Source of the DNA: Bacillota bacterium
GTDB taxonomy: Bacteria; Bacillota; Clostridia; Christensenellales; Borkfalkiaceae
Assembly: GCA_003343995.1 (NCBI GenBank)
Contig: QAKE01000014.1
Span: 33,927-97,926 of the forward strand
Direction: 5' to 3'
Length of the DNA stretch: 64,000 nt
Made by a program: the position numbers and the translations under genes. A model generated the notes under the pieces. That model saw only the letters and a program-made list of their open reading frames with translations. It ran no database searches and was not told the origin of the DNA. How positions within the stretch are numbered: position 1 is the stretch's first letter; each line of letters begins with the position of its first letter. Of this stretch, positions 50,347-59,848 are shown piece after piece.

Positions 50347-53118
50347 CTATTCCACGATAATATCATAGGATTCCGCGGTCAGATTGCCCGCCGCGTCGAC
50401 GGCAGAATACAATACCGAATAACGGCCTGCCGTTTGTGCTTTTATCATCGTCACATCGTCCGCCAGCTCGACCATTCTTCCGTCGGGACAGATCACGTAA
50501 ACGACGACGCTCGGCGTTTCATCGCAATTATCGCTTACCGTTGCCGCGGAAATCGGAATGATTTCGCCGACCTTCGCCTTCGTCGTTCTGTTTTCGGAAA
50601 GAACGATAACGGGTTTTTCCCTGTCGACGACGCTCAACTGATAGCTGAACATAGACTCCAATCCGGTAGAATCTCTGCAAGTATATTCGACGGAATAATT
50701 TCCGTACTCCTCGAGTACGACGCTCGCTTTAAAACTCGCGTCCACCGCCTGATTCGTATAGAGTTCCCGCCCGCTCGGCGTCGTCAGCGTCATCGTAACG
50801 GCGGCATCGCCGCTCAATACGTCGCAGCCCAACACGGGAGGAATGACGAACGTTTCGTTTAACGCGTAATCGCCGCCGTATTCTCCCATCACGTATATCA
50901 CCGGTCCGATGTAATCGTCGGTTTCGTTGCTGAAATAGTTTCCGTTGATACTCACCAGCGCGAGCGACGTATCTTTTCCGACAACTTCAAAGGAAACGTA
51001 AGCCTTGTGTAAATCGAACCCGCCGAAATTTTCTCCGTTTACAAAGGTTTCCACAGGGACAATCAACCCGTTCTTCACATCGAAAGAAACCTGCCCTAAG
51101 GACTCGTCGAAACGAAGTTCGAATTTATCGCCGTCTTTGAAGCTCGAAGTTGCCTCGTAGGTCCGCGAACGGTCGTCGTTTACATAAAATATCACTTTAC
51201 CCAAAGACTTTTCGTAGGTAAATTTAAGCTTTTTGGAAGCATCCGCAATATCGGTAAGACAGATATTGAGCGCCGAAAGATTATTCGTTTTTTCCGAGCC
51301 CTCGAATTCAATGCGTACTTCGGCGGAACAAACGGCGTTTGCGAAGGTAAACGTATCGGTTGCCGCCGCTTGAAATTCCACCGAATTTTCCCGCGTTACC
51401 GCCCTGCCGTTATCGGAAACGAAATATTTCGACATATCGAGCAGTCCCTCGCTGCGCACCTTTAATACGGGAATTTCCCGTTCGTACCGATTGACTGCCG
51501 AGTTGATTTCCGCCTCGTAAATCACTTTCACCGTATCGCCCGAGTTTGATACCGAGGGAATGTATTTTCCGCTTTGCAAACTCGTTTCCGCGCCGCCTTG
51601 CGCGATCTTGATTTGCGTGCTCACCTTATCGCCCGCCGCGGAGATAAAATTATACGCGCTTACGCTCGGCAGCAAGTATTCGTTTCCTTCGACGAAATAC
51701 GCGGGAAGCACAGGCAGCTCGATAAAAGTAGGCTTATCGGCCGCCGCAACCGCCACCGATTTTTCGATGACTTTTATTTGCCCGAGAAAATCCGTTACGG
51801 TATATTCGAGTTTCATTTCACCGCTCGCGACCGGCCTTACGCCGTCGCCGACGGCGAGCGTTTCTCCGCCGTTGAGCGCACGGACGGAAACGGTTTTTTC
51901 GCCCGAACCGCCCGTTACGCGATATTCGGGAAGGGTATACAATTCACCCGCTTTTGCCTGCGATACGAAGTTATCGAACGCGATATCGAGGGTATTTTCC
52001 GCAGTACGGCAAACGATTTCAAGAACTTTTTCCGAAACGTTGCCCGCTTTGTCTGTTGCTTTGTACACGATGTAATACGTTCCCGCGATTTTGGGCGTAA
52101 ACGCGCCGTTTTTCACCGACTGCTTCACCCTGCCGCCGGAATAGTAATTCATATAAACTTCCGTAACGACGCCGCAGTCTCCCGAATACAAATCGAATGC
52201 GTCGGCGGCAAATACGGGATACGCGAGATTGACGACGGCTTCGGGCAACGCGTTTTCCGCATATCCTTTCAAATCCGCAGCAATGCGCGGACCGTCGGCG
52301 TCTTGTACGATGTCCTCGCTTAAATCGGTATCTCCGTACTTCGTAACGAGCACGCCACCCGCCGCGGAAACATAATCGCCCAACGATATACGCACGAAAA
52401 TTTCATTTCCGGTAAAACCGTTCCATAAATCCGTACCGAAAAATTTCGGATCGTCGAAATCGGCGACCTTTACGCTCAGCTGCGTATACTCGTCGTAAAT
52501 GTAGAGCGTTTTCGTATCGGCGTTAAAGCCCAAAGAGAGCGTATTGATGCTCAGCGGAAACTTATCCTTCTCCGCACCGTAAAAATTGAGATGCACCCAC
52601 GTGCCCCACGTTACCGTGTGTATCTTCGTGCCGCCGCGATCCAGCCCCGAAAGGCGCTGACCGTTGCTTGCGCAAGCCAATACATACGAAACGTCCGACG
52701 AAGTTTCCGCATCCTGCGTAGGCTTTACCTGAACGGTGATATAATTGCTCTCGTCGTAAACGTCCACGAGCTCGATTTTCATCGACGCGTAGTCGATATC
52801 CCCCTTTTTGTTCGTGATGGGCATCACCTTTAAAAACGGCTCGCCCGAAGGGTAATCGTTCAAATCGACAACCGATCTCAAAACCAGTTTTTGTTTGGCC
52901 TCCAACGTAGCGGCGACGCCTTTATCGTCCGAAAGATCGAAAGATCCGTAACGAACCGCGTCGGGAGAATCCGTCCCCTCCACATACCATGCTTTCGGCA
53001 ATGCGGCATCGGCGGAAATTTCCGCCTTTACAATGCAGAAAACCACGCCGCAAAATATGCAGATCGCGCAAATCAGATGGATCGCGACGATCAATTTTTG
53101 CCTTAACGTTTTCGTCAT
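50347..53118 (-). CDS. Laminin-G/Ig-domain exported protein (923 aa)
   Basis: An N-terminal hydrophobic segment (about 8-30) acts as signal or anchor; there is no lipobox. Two lectin-like beta-sandwich domains (about 40-265 and 555-745, both with SLGFNADT/KSLGKVIFYVNDD-type cores) alternate with Ig/HYR-type domains (about 275-370 ending AGTYYIVYKATDKAGN, and 835-923 ending AGRYSVLYSAVDAAGN). It probably binds carbohydrate at the surface. It lies between the MalG-type permease and the DUF4838 gene. Confidence 0.83.
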   Translation of the reverse strand: MTKTLRQKLIVAIHLICAICIFCGVVFCIVKAEISADAALPKAWYVEGTDSPDAVRYGSFDLSDDKGVAATLEAKQKLVLRSVVDLNDYPSGEPFLKVMPITNKKGDIDYASMKIELVDVYDESNYITVQVKPTQDAETSSDVSYVLACASNGQRLSGLDRGGTKIHTVTWGTWVHLNFYGAEKDKFPLSINTLSLGFNADTKTLYIYDEYTQLSVKVADFDDPKFFGTDLWNGFTGNEIFVRISLGDYVSAAGGVLVTKYGDTDLSEDIVQDADGPRIAADLKGYAENALPEAVVNLAYPVFAADAFDLYSGDCGVVTEVYMNYYSGGRVKQSVKNGAFTPKIAGTYYIVYKATDKAGNVSEKVLEIVCRTAENTLDIAFDNFVSQAKAGELYTLPEYRVTGGSGEKTVSVRALNGGETLAVGDGVRPVASGEMKLEYTVTDFLGQIKVIEKSVAVAAADKPTFIELPVLPAYFVEGNEYLLPSVSAYNFISAAGDKVSTQIKIAQGGAETSLQSGKYIPSVSNSGDTVKVIYEAEINSAVNRYEREIPVLKVRSEGLLDMSKYFVSDNGRAVTRENSVEFQAAATDTFTFANAVCSAEVRIEFEGSEKTNNLSALNICLTDIADASKKLKFTYEKSLGKVIFYVNDDRSRTYEATSSFKDGDKFELRFDESLGQVSFDVKNGLIVPVETFVNGENFGGFDLHKAYVSFEVVGKDTSLALVSINGNYFSNETDDYIGPVIYVMGEYGGDYALNETFVIPPVLGCDVLSGDAAVTMTLTTPSGRELYTNQAVDASFKASVVLEEYGNYSVEYTCRDSTGLESMFSYQLSVVDREKPVIVLSENRTTKAKVGEIIPISAATVSDNCDETPSVVVYVICPDGRMVELADDVTMIKAQTAGRYSVLYSAVDAAGNLTAESYDIIVE

Positions 53119-53152
53119 ATTTTCCTCCGTTATTTATTTTGCGCGGCGGGCG

Positions 53153-54022
53153 TTACTTCAGCCCGCCGGCGGATACTTTGTTCAACAGCTTTTTTTGGAA
53201 ACAAATAAATATCAAAAACAAAGGGATGGCCATCAGCATACACCCCGCAAGGCGCATCGGCACGGTGCTCGTTTCCTGCTCGAACGAACCGTTTACGTAA
53301 TAGAACAGCCCGTACGCCAACGTGGGATGACTCGGCATATACATCAAAGGCGTTTGATAATCGTTCCAAAAGGTAATAAAATTCAACAAAACGACGGTGG
53401 ATATCGAACCGCTTACGATGGGAAACATAATGCGGAACATCACCGTCAAATTTCCCGCGCCGTCCATGTAGGCTGCCTCCGAAAAATCCTTCGGAATCAC
53501 CTTGAGCGCCGCGAGAAACAACAGAAAATAAAGCCCTGTGACGTATGTTTTCATAAAGTAAATGCCGAGTATGGAATCGTATATACCGAGCAATTTCGCC
53601 ATTCTGATTTCCGACGGCAGCGAACCCACGATCGGTATAATCATCTGAACGATGATGATCGTATAAATGACCGAGCAAAACTTAAATCTGAAGCGCGCAA
53701 CGACGTACGCGACGAACAAACTCGCCGCCGTGGCAAACACAGCCGAACCCAACGCGTATAAGACGGACGTAACCAACATGTTCGGTATTCCGACGGTAGT
53801 TTGTTCGTTTACGGGCACGGAAAAGTATCTGAATACCGCGGCGTAGTTGTTTACCCATTGCTGCGGCAGACCGAACGCGTTCGTAAGATAATCCAAATTA
53901 TCCTTAAACGAGGTAATAAACGCCCATACCAACGGCACGCATAAAGAAACGCCGTAAACCGCCAACACGACAAAACTGACGATTCCGAGGGCGGATATTT
54001 TGAATTTACGTTTAACACGCAT
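53153..54022 (-). CDS. Sugar ABC transporter permease (MalG type), operon 2
   Basis: From ATG 54022, behind GGGAGGG, the product is 289 residues with six membrane segments and the EAA loop EAAYMDGAGNLTVMFRIMFP. The open frame extends upstream, but this start has the ribosome site and gives the family length. It overlaps the MalF-type gene by 11 nt. It is CUT1 class; no ATPase is encoded in the operon. Confidence 0.93.
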   Translation of the reverse strand: MRVKRKFKISALGIVSFVVLAVYGVSLCVPLVWAFITSFKDNLDYLTNAFGLPQQWVNNYAAVFRYFSVPVNEQTTVGIPNMLVTSVLYALGSAVFATAASLFVAYVVARFRFKFCSVIYTIIIVQMIIPIVGSLPSEIRMAKLLGIYDSILGIYFMKTYVTGLYFLLFLAALKVIPKDFSEAAYMDGAGNLTVMFRIMFPIVSGSISTVVLLNFITFWNDYQTPLMYMPSHPTLAYGLFYYVNGSFEQETSTVPMRLAGCMLMAIPLFLIFICFQKKLLNKVSAGGLK

Positions 54023-54926
54023 GGCTTTTACCCTCCCTGTCTTCCGACGGACCGAACCTTTCGAGCAGATAACGAACACCCAACGTCAGCGGCACGGATA
54101 TCACCGTTAAAACCACCCCGTATGCCGCTAAACCCGGCAATTCCGCATTGGACGCAAGTTTCGTATTCCTGAACAGAAAATAACCGATCGTTCTATATTT
54201 AACTTCCGCGCCGTTTCCGTAAAAGGAATACAAATTCAACTGATTTGTAAAGATCCCCGCAACGTTCACCACGAGAAACGTGACGAGCGTCGGATAAATC
54301 ATCGGCAATATCACGCTTACGAATTCCCTTAACGGAGAAGCGCCGTCGAGTTTCGCCGCTTCGATGACGGAATCGTCTATGCCGCTCATCGCGCCCGAAT
54401 ACATGAGCACCTGCGTGCCGAACCCGATCCAGATCATAAAGAAAATCAGCGTACCCATCGCCGTATCGGGATTGGAAAGCAAACCGTTTGCAAGCCCCAA
54501 AAATTCGGGCAAGCCGCTTTCGACGAAATATTTATACATCGTTACCGTTACGATCGACGAAAGTATGGACGGAAGAAACAGCAATACCCTGAAAAACTTC
54601 GATAAAACCATTTTCTTATAGATATATAAGGAAAAAACAAGCGCCAATGTGATACCGATAACCACATTGTAGCCGAATACGACAAACGAATTTTTCAAAG
54701 CCGTCCAAACCTCGCTGCCGTATTTCAATTCGAGATAAATCGTTTTGAAATTTTCAAAATGATTGAAAACGTAATACCCCGTGTTCTGCGTTTTGTCGAC
54801 GTTATAAGACTGAAACGCCATCAACAGAGAATTTAAGTTTACGCCGATATAAAAGATGCCGAACTGAATTGCCGGAACCGCGATGATCAGCAGACAGAAA
54901 ATCAAATCCTTTTTTTTCTTACTCAT
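54012..54926 (-). CDS. Sugar ABC transporter permease (MalF type), operon 2
   Basis: The 304-residue CUT1 permease starts at ATG 54926 (MSKKKKDLIFCLLIIAVPA) and has six membrane segments and the EAA loop EAAKLDGASPLREFVSVILP. The upstream in-frame extension lies inside the gap to the binding-protein gene and is less likely. The ribosome site is weak. It pairs with the MalG-type subunit downstream. Confidence 0.93.
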   Translation of the reverse strand: MSKKKKDLIFCLLIIAVPAIQFGIFYIGVNLNSLLMAFQSYNVDKTQNTGYYVFNHFENFKTIYLELKYGSEVWTALKNSFVVFGYNVVIGITLALVFSLYIYKKMVLSKFFRVLLFLPSILSSIVTVTMYKYFVESGLPEFLGLANGLLSNPDTAMGTLIFFMIWIGFGTQVLMYSGAMSGIDDSVIEAAKLDGASPLREFVSVILPMIYPTLVTFLVVNVAGIFTNQLNLYSFYGNGAEVKYRTIGYFLFRNTKLASNAELPGLAAYGVVLTVISVPLTLGVRYLLERFGPSEDREGKSHAC

Positions 54927-54934
54927 ATTCAATT

Positions 54935-56572
54935 TTACTTCGACAGAAGCAACGCCCACGTTTCTTCATTGTATTTATTTTGCAGCTTATTAAACAGTTC
55001 TGCGGAGGTAACCCCGTCCTTAAATGCGGAGGACGGCGCGGTGTATTCCTTCGTCGCCAACAGCTGCGTGCTTAAAAACGCGGAATAATTGCGATAAAAC
55101 ACGTCGCAGGAAGAAAGCGGGATTACCTTATTCGCCTTTACGCCCGTCGTATCCACAACGCTTTTGCCGTAAGTGCTGAGCGTATCGTATACCGCAGACG
55201 TATCCACTTCAAATCCCCTTAAAATATTAGTCGTCAAGAAAGTTTCCAGCAAGGATTCCTGCGTTTCGCAATACTGCAAAAACGTTTTGGCGAGCTGTAT
55301 TTTCGTTTTGTCGATATTGGCATTGATGCACGAAAGAGAACGCGCCTGATCGACCATGGTCTGCGGCTCGCCGATCTGTTCTTCCGTCGCCTTCGGCATG
55401 GGCATCAACGCGAGCCGGCGCTCGTTGAGCGAAGAGCCTTTGTATTTTGCAGCCATCGACTTAAACGTCGGCGAAGCCTCGTTTACCCACCAGTTCCCTT
55501 CGACCAGCATGCCGATATCCTGTTCCGACGTAAACGAACTCTGCAGAAAAATCGATTGAATATCGGTATGGGAAATAGCTTCGTTGAAGGACTTCGAATA
55601 ATAATAGTCGTTTTTAATGAGGTTATAAATAAAATCGAACGCGTAATAATTTCCTGCCGAACCGAACGTTTCATAACCGTTTTCCTCGCTGATAGTAAAC
55701 GCGTTTTTATAAACAACCGTTCCGTCGTTTTCAATGCGGTCTACGATCTTCGTCGCCGTACCGTTGAAATCGTACTGCAGATGCGCCTCGTCCCCTTCAA
55801 AATCGACCTTCAGCGCCTCGGCGAAAAGCGTTACGTAAAACGGATACATCCCCGACCACGCCACCGGCGCAACGCCGCGCTTTTTCATCGTGGAGCAAAG
55901 CTTATAAAAGTCCTTGTATGTCGCGGGCAATCCGTCGTCGTATGTGCCGTTTTCTCCGTCCGGTCCCGCGGACAATCCGCTGTCCGTCGATTTTTTGCTG
56001 ATATTTCCGCCCGCATCGAAAAACAGTTTGTTCCGATCGAAAAGATCGATATCGTACGTGATGGAATACACCGTGGAATGATGCGGGATACCGTAATACT
56101 TGTCGTCCTCGGTTTTATAAAAATCGCGGTAACTTTCGCTCAGTTTATCCTCCACGCTTTTCGTTTCGCCGTAGGCGGTCAGAGGTTCCGTCACCATATC
56201 GGTTATTTCGAGAAGGTACCCGTTATAGATCATGTCGTAATAGTTGCAATTTTCCAAAAACAACACTTCATCGCGCACCGTGGGAATTTTGTCGTCGTCC
56301 AGACCTTTGTGGTTATCGATCCAAACCTGCACGCCCTTCGTCCCTTCTAAAAACTCCGTTTCGGCATAATCGGCTTCAAACCGTTTGATGATTTTGGACA
56401 GCCATTCGTACCCCATGCCGCCGTTAAAGTTGGAAACGTAGAGCTGTGCTTTGCTCAAATCGACTTCCTTGCCGGCGTTGGGATCATTGGGCAGGGCTGC
56501 GGGACTGCAGCCGGTGAACGCGCACGCGCACAAAACGATGCACATGACCAACAAGCTCAAAAATTTTTTCAT
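54935..56572 (-). CDS. Extracellular sugar-binding lipoprotein, operon 2
   Basis: The 545-residue family-1 binding protein has a lipobox (FTGC, Cys 22), mature start KAQLYVSNFNGGMGYEWLSKI, hinge YGIPHHSTVYSITYDIDLFD and later GMLVEGNWWVNEA. It is clearly different from the operon 1 binding protein, so the two systems probably import different oligosaccharides. It lies 20 nt downstream of the EEP phosphatase gene, with AAGGAG before the ATG. Confidence 0.93.
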   Translation of the reverse strand: MKKFLSLLVMCIVLCACAFTGCSPAALPNDPNAGKEVDLSKAQLYVSNFNGGMGYEWLSKIIKRFEADYAETEFLEGTKGVQVWIDNHKGLDDDKIPTVRDEVLFLENCNYYDMIYNGYLLEITDMVTEPLTAYGETKSVEDKLSESYRDFYKTEDDKYYGIPHHSTVYSITYDIDLFDRNKLFFDAGGNISKKSTDSGLSAGPDGENGTYDDGLPATYKDFYKLCSTMKKRGVAPVAWSGMYPFYVTLFAEALKVDFEGDEAHLQYDFNGTATKIVDRIENDGTVVYKNAFTISEENGYETFGSAGNYYAFDFIYNLIKNDYYYSKSFNEAISHTDIQSIFLQSSFTSEQDIGMLVEGNWWVNEASPTFKSMAAKYKGSSLNERRLALMPMPKATEEQIGEPQTMVDQARSLSCINANIDKTKIQLAKTFLQYCETQESLLETFLTTNILRGFEVDTSAVYDTLSTYGKSVVDTTGVKANKVIPLSSCDVFYRNYSAFLSTQLLATKEYTAPSSAFKDGVTSAELFNKLQNKYNEETWALLLSK

Positions 56573-56591
56573 ATTTTCTCCTTCTTACAAA

Positions 56592-57398
56592 TTATTTATT
56601 TAACCGCCTGCCGATTTTAAGAACGGCCGTTACGGGAAAGTGATCCGAATGTATCTTTTCCACCACTGCAAAATTCGTCACTTCAAATTCTCTCGAAACA
56701 AAGATATAGTCCAATATTTCCCGAGGAGCATAAGACGGAAAGGTGTTTTTCCCGTTACACGACGGCTGCGCTGCATTGAAAAGCAAATTATTTAAGGGTT
56801 TCAAAACCTCGTCGTCGGGATGGGAATTGAAATCACCCATGAGTATGACGGGCGTTTTGCATGCCGCGATTTCTTCCGACAATACGTTTACGATATTTTT
56901 TTTCTCCTGCGCGTTTAATCCGAAATGCGTTGCGAAAACCGTTACGGGCACGCCTATATCTATCGTCGCTTTGAGAACCGCTCTGTTTTCATACCATTGA
57001 TTTTCTTCGGGCAGCCGTTCCGATTCGGACGGCGCGGCAACGGGGATCCTTTTCGCTTCTAAAATTTCATAATTCGATAAAATCGCATTTCCGATGGAAT
57101 CGCGCCAAGCGAACTTTTCCCCGAGGGCGAAAAACCTGTGCGCATACCCCGCGCGCTCGGAAATTTTTTCCGTTTGCCGAACCAATGCTTCTCCCGCATC
57201 GCTTTCCTCGTACACTTCGTTCAATCCTACAATATCGGCGTTTAAGCCGCGAATTACGTCGGCGGTTGCGGCGGGACTGACGTCGGCGAGTTCGTTTACG
57301 TATCCGTTGCCGTTATTTTTAAATACGGAACAATGGCACACGTTGTAGGTTGCCACTTTCAAAAAAATATCCTCGACTCCGTTTTGTGTTCTTTCCAT
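56592..57398 (-). CDS. Endonuclease/exonuclease/phosphatase-family protein
   Basis: The 268-residue EEP-fold protein has a complete set of motifs: ATYNVCH, VGLNEVYE (metal Glu), ATHFGLN, LMGDFNSHPDD and HSDHFPV (catalytic Asp-His). It lacks a signal peptide, so it is cytoplasmic. In a sugar operon it most likely hydrolyses a phosphodiester or phosphomonoester attached to the imported glycan, the counterpart of the phosphoesterase in operon 1. AGGAG precedes the start. Confidence 0.88.
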   Translation of the reverse strand: MERTQNGVEDIFLKVATYNVCHCSVFKNNGNGYVNELADVSPAATADVIRGLNADIVGLNEVYEESDAGEALVRQTEKISERAGYAHRFFALGEKFAWRDSIGNAILSNYEILEAKRIPVAAPSESERLPEENQWYENRAVLKATIDIGVPVTVFATHFGLNAQEKKNIVNVLSEEIAACKTPVILMGDFNSHPDDEVLKPLNNLLFNAAQPSCNGKNTFPSYAPREILDYIFVSREFEVTNFAVVEKIHSDHFPVTAVLKIGRRLNK

Positions 57399-57472
57399 CG
57401 ATTTGCATCTCCTGCGCTACTATCCTATACTTTTGCTGAGATTATAAATTCATCGATTATTGTGCCGCCATC

Positions 57473-57496
57473 ACGCCGATTGCGGCGTTTTTTTAT
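57473..57496 (+). other. Plus-strand hairpin with T tract upstream of operon 2
   Basis: ACGCCG-ATTG-CGGCGT followed by TTTTTTT is a terminator shape, but only for plus-strand transcription, where no gene precedes it. On the minus strand it has no U tract, so the creatininase trio may read through into operon 2. I saw no convincing promoter in 57399-57526. Confidence 0.5.
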
Positions 57497-57526
57497 GTTA
57501 AAAAGCTATTCAGTAAAAGTATATTT

Positions 57527-58264
57527 TTATTGTATTTCTTTCAATAAATAGTTCACCGATTTTTCTATCATTTTATTACCGAGCGCGACAGTCGCGTCCT
57601 TTGCGCTTTGCGTAAACCAATGTTTCACGTCGTCGATCCTCTTCAGATCGACGCAATCGGGATATAACGCGGACAGCAACGAGCTTTCATATTTTCCGGC
57701 GTGGTCGTACCCCGTTTCGTCCTGCACTTCCCTGCTCATCGAAGGAATCACTTTAATCCAGTTAAACGGATTATTCTCCCCCTCTAACTGCCGATAGTAA
57801 TCCGCGTAGTTTTCACTGCCCCACCAACCTTCTCCCAGCGTCTGTTCGAGATATTCCATCGTCGCGCGTTTTGCCGCCATACGGTAACAGAGCGTCATCG
57901 GCATTTCGCATTCCTGCTCGAACTGATGATGCACGACGACGTAAATGTTTCTGAACCCCGCGTATAAAAAACTTTTGAAAATGTAAAATACGTAATCTTC
58001 AAACGCGCGTTCGGGAACGTGCACCGTACCGCTATTTTTGCCGCCGACGGCATAGCTTGCGGGGCTATAATGCACGGAAGGCGCGATCATGATTTCCTTA
58101 ACTTGCGCAACCCGTTCGATCAGCCCTTCCGCGATAAGCGTATCGCACCCGAAAGCGCAATGCGGCCCGTGATATTCCACCGTGCCGCCGGCGAATACCA
58201 GCGGTATGCGCTTTTCGCAAACATATTTGATTTCTTTCGGAAAACTTTTTTCTAATCTCATCAT
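57527..58264 (-). CDS. Creatininase-family amidohydrolase
   Basis: The 245-residue protein has the creatininase-family metal site: GGTVEYHGPHCAFGCDTLI (Glu, His, Asp) and the later EQECEM stretch. Family members include creatinine amidohydrolase and enzymes of riboflavin/F420 and mycofactocin pathways, so the substrate is open. The start ATG 58264 overlaps the stop of the upstream transducer-like gene (ATGA). It forms a tight operon with that gene and the M24 protein. Confidence 0.87.
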   Translation of the reverse strand: MMRLEKSFPKEIKYVCEKRIPLVFAGGTVEYHGPHCAFGCDTLIAEGLIERVAQVKEIMIAPSVHYSPASYAVGGKNSGTVHVPERAFEDYVFYIFKSFLYAGFRNIYVVVHHQFEQECEMPMTLCYRMAAKRATMEYLEQTLGEGWWGSENYADYYRQLEGENNPFNWIKVIPSMSREVQDETGYDHAGKYESSLLSALYPDCVDLKRIDDVKHWFTQSAKDATVALGNKMIEKSVNYLLKEIQ

Positions 58265-58635
58265 TCTTCTTCGCAATATCCTAAAGTTGTATAATAGGCA
58301 AGATTGGTTTGCCTGTTATCTAAACGGCCGTATTGTATTACGACACGGGCGTCGCTGACGATTTTCAACGCGTATTGCGTGTTCAGCGGAATTTTATACC
58401 CGCACATGTCCCGCTCGTCGTTTAAACGAAAACATCTCACGCTTTTCGCTTTCACCATCCAAGAAATACCGTTATAGCAAGGCATATCCGTGTAAAAAAC
58501 CGTTACATCGATATGCGCGTCGCTTTCGCCGTCGTTGACGATCACAACGCTCTCATGCCCTTTCAGAACGCCTTCCCCTTCCTCCGGCAATTCGCAGTCG
58601 GGAATAATCCAATTTTTTTTGCCCAGCGAGCGCAT
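58261..58635 (-). CDS. Sensory-rhodopsin-transducer (ASRT)-like small protein
   Basis: From ATG 58635 the product is 124 residues with the ASRT pattern: GKKNWIIPDCELPEEG, SVVIVNDGESDAHIDVTVFY, VRCFRLND and VVIQYGRLDNRQTNLAYYTT. The Anabaena sensory rhodopsin transducer defines a small beta-sandwich family proposed to bind small molecules, often in carbohydrate loci; no rhodopsin gene is present here. The upstream frame to 58710 lies inside the neighbouring gene. It starts 1 nt after the M24 gene. Confidence 0.88.
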   Translation of the reverse strand: MRSLGKKNWIIPDCELPEEGEGVLKGHESVVIVNDGESDAHIDVTVFYTDMPCYNGISWMVKAKSVRCFRLNDERDMCGYKIPLNTQYALKIVSDARVVIQYGRLDNRQTNLAYYTTLGYCEEE

Positions 58636-58636
58636 G

Positions 58637-59809
58637 TTAAAACTCCAGTTCGACGATGCCTCTGTCCAAATAATCCGTATACGATTCGTATCCGTCTTTT
58701 TTGACCGCAACGCCCTTTTCCCACCGGCAACCGAAGGTCGGTCCGCTGATAAACGTATCTACCTGAAAGGTCATGTTTTCCTCCAAAGGATAGTCGCTGG
58801 AGGTCTCCATCCACGGCGCCTCCACTTCGATCATACCCGTTCCGTGACACGGCCCGTAAACATAATTTTTTTCGTAGCCGTTTTTCTTATAAATATCATA
58901 AAATCCTTTCGCGATGTCGCTTGCGATCGCGCCCACCTTTATCCGCGCACATGTCCAATCGTGCATTTCTTTGCAAAACTCGACGAGTTTGCGCCGTTCT
59001 CCTTCCAATTTCCCCATGACGACGGGCAAGCCGATGCTCGGAGAATATCCGTCGATCTTTGCGGAAAGATTCAGCTGCACGATATCCCCTTTTTTAATCT
59101 TTCTATATCGCGAACGGCTGATAGCATGCCTTGTGCTCTCCTCGCTGAACACGTACATCGGCAAACCTTCGTATTCCGCGCCGTTTTCGTAAATCGCCCT
59201 CTGCGCAACGCCCACCATTTCCAGCTCCGTCACGTCGGGCTTTAATTTTCGTATCACCTCATCGGTCGCTATTTCTATAATTCTGAAACCTTCTTTAATG
59301 CAGGCAAGCTCGTTTTTGCTTTTGATTTTGCGCAGGTTTACCATAATATCGTTGCATTTTACGATTTCCGCTTTCGGAAAGCTTGCCTTTAACCCCTCGT
59401 AAACCGGCAAAGTACATTCCACGTAGCTTCCCAACCCGATTTTAATGTTTTCCGATGCGATCCCTATTGCCTTAAAAACATCTTTGAAGGTGTTCGCCTT
59501 TAATTCCGGATATTCGGGGTCGGCGGACTCTCTGAACTCCTTTAATACGAACACCTTCTCGAGTTTTCCGAAATCCTTGCCGAACACCGCCGATTCCGGT
59601 CCTACGAGCAGAGCCGCGTCCCCGTGTGCAGAAATTACAACGCCCGCCCGTTCAAACAGCGGCCAAAAGCCCGAAAAATATCGGGCGTTCGCGTAATCGC
59701 TCTCCGTCGAACAAACCAGCATCGCATCCAATCCTTTTTCGGAAATAAGCTTTGCTGCTTTTTTTACTCTTTCTTTATATTCACCGTCGGGTATACAAAT
59801 TCTCGTCAT
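58637..59809 (-). CDS. M24 pita-bread protein (creatinase-like, probably non-peptidase)
   Basis: The 390-residue protein has a creatinase N-domain (about 1-150) and a pita-bread C-domain. GPCHGTGM keeps the central His, but the dinuclear-metal positions are altered: the usual D-L-G-----Y--D segment reads QLNLSAKIDGYSPSIG, and the Glu of the last motif region reads FQVDTFI. It therefore resembles creatinase, which lacks metal, rather than prolidase. It heads the operon with the ASRT-like and creatininase-like genes, behind AGGAG. Confidence 0.87.
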   Translation of the reverse strand: MTRICIPDGEYKERVKKAAKLISEKGLDAMLVCSTESDYANARYFSGFWPLFERAGVVISAHGDAALLVGPESAVFGKDFGKLEKVFVLKEFRESADPEYPELKANTFKDVFKAIGIASENIKIGLGSYVECTLPVYEGLKASFPKAEIVKCNDIMVNLRKIKSKNELACIKEGFRIIEIATDEVIRKLKPDVTELEMVGVAQRAIYENGAEYEGLPMYVFSEESTRHAISRSRYRKIKKGDIVQLNLSAKIDGYSPSIGLPVVMGKLEGERRKLVEFCKEMHDWTCARIKVGAIASDIAKGFYDIYKKNGYEKNYVYGPCHGTGMIEVEAPWMETSSDYPLEENMTFQVDTFISGPTFGCRWEKGVAVKKDGYESYTDYLDRGIVELEF

Positions 59810-59848
59810 TGCTATCGTTCTCCTGTTTTTATTTCCGATGACACTTGT

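Noticed and set aside
57473..57496. Terminator separating the creatininase trio from operon 2
   Set aside because: The U tract is on the plus-strand side only, so it should not stop minus-strand transcription.
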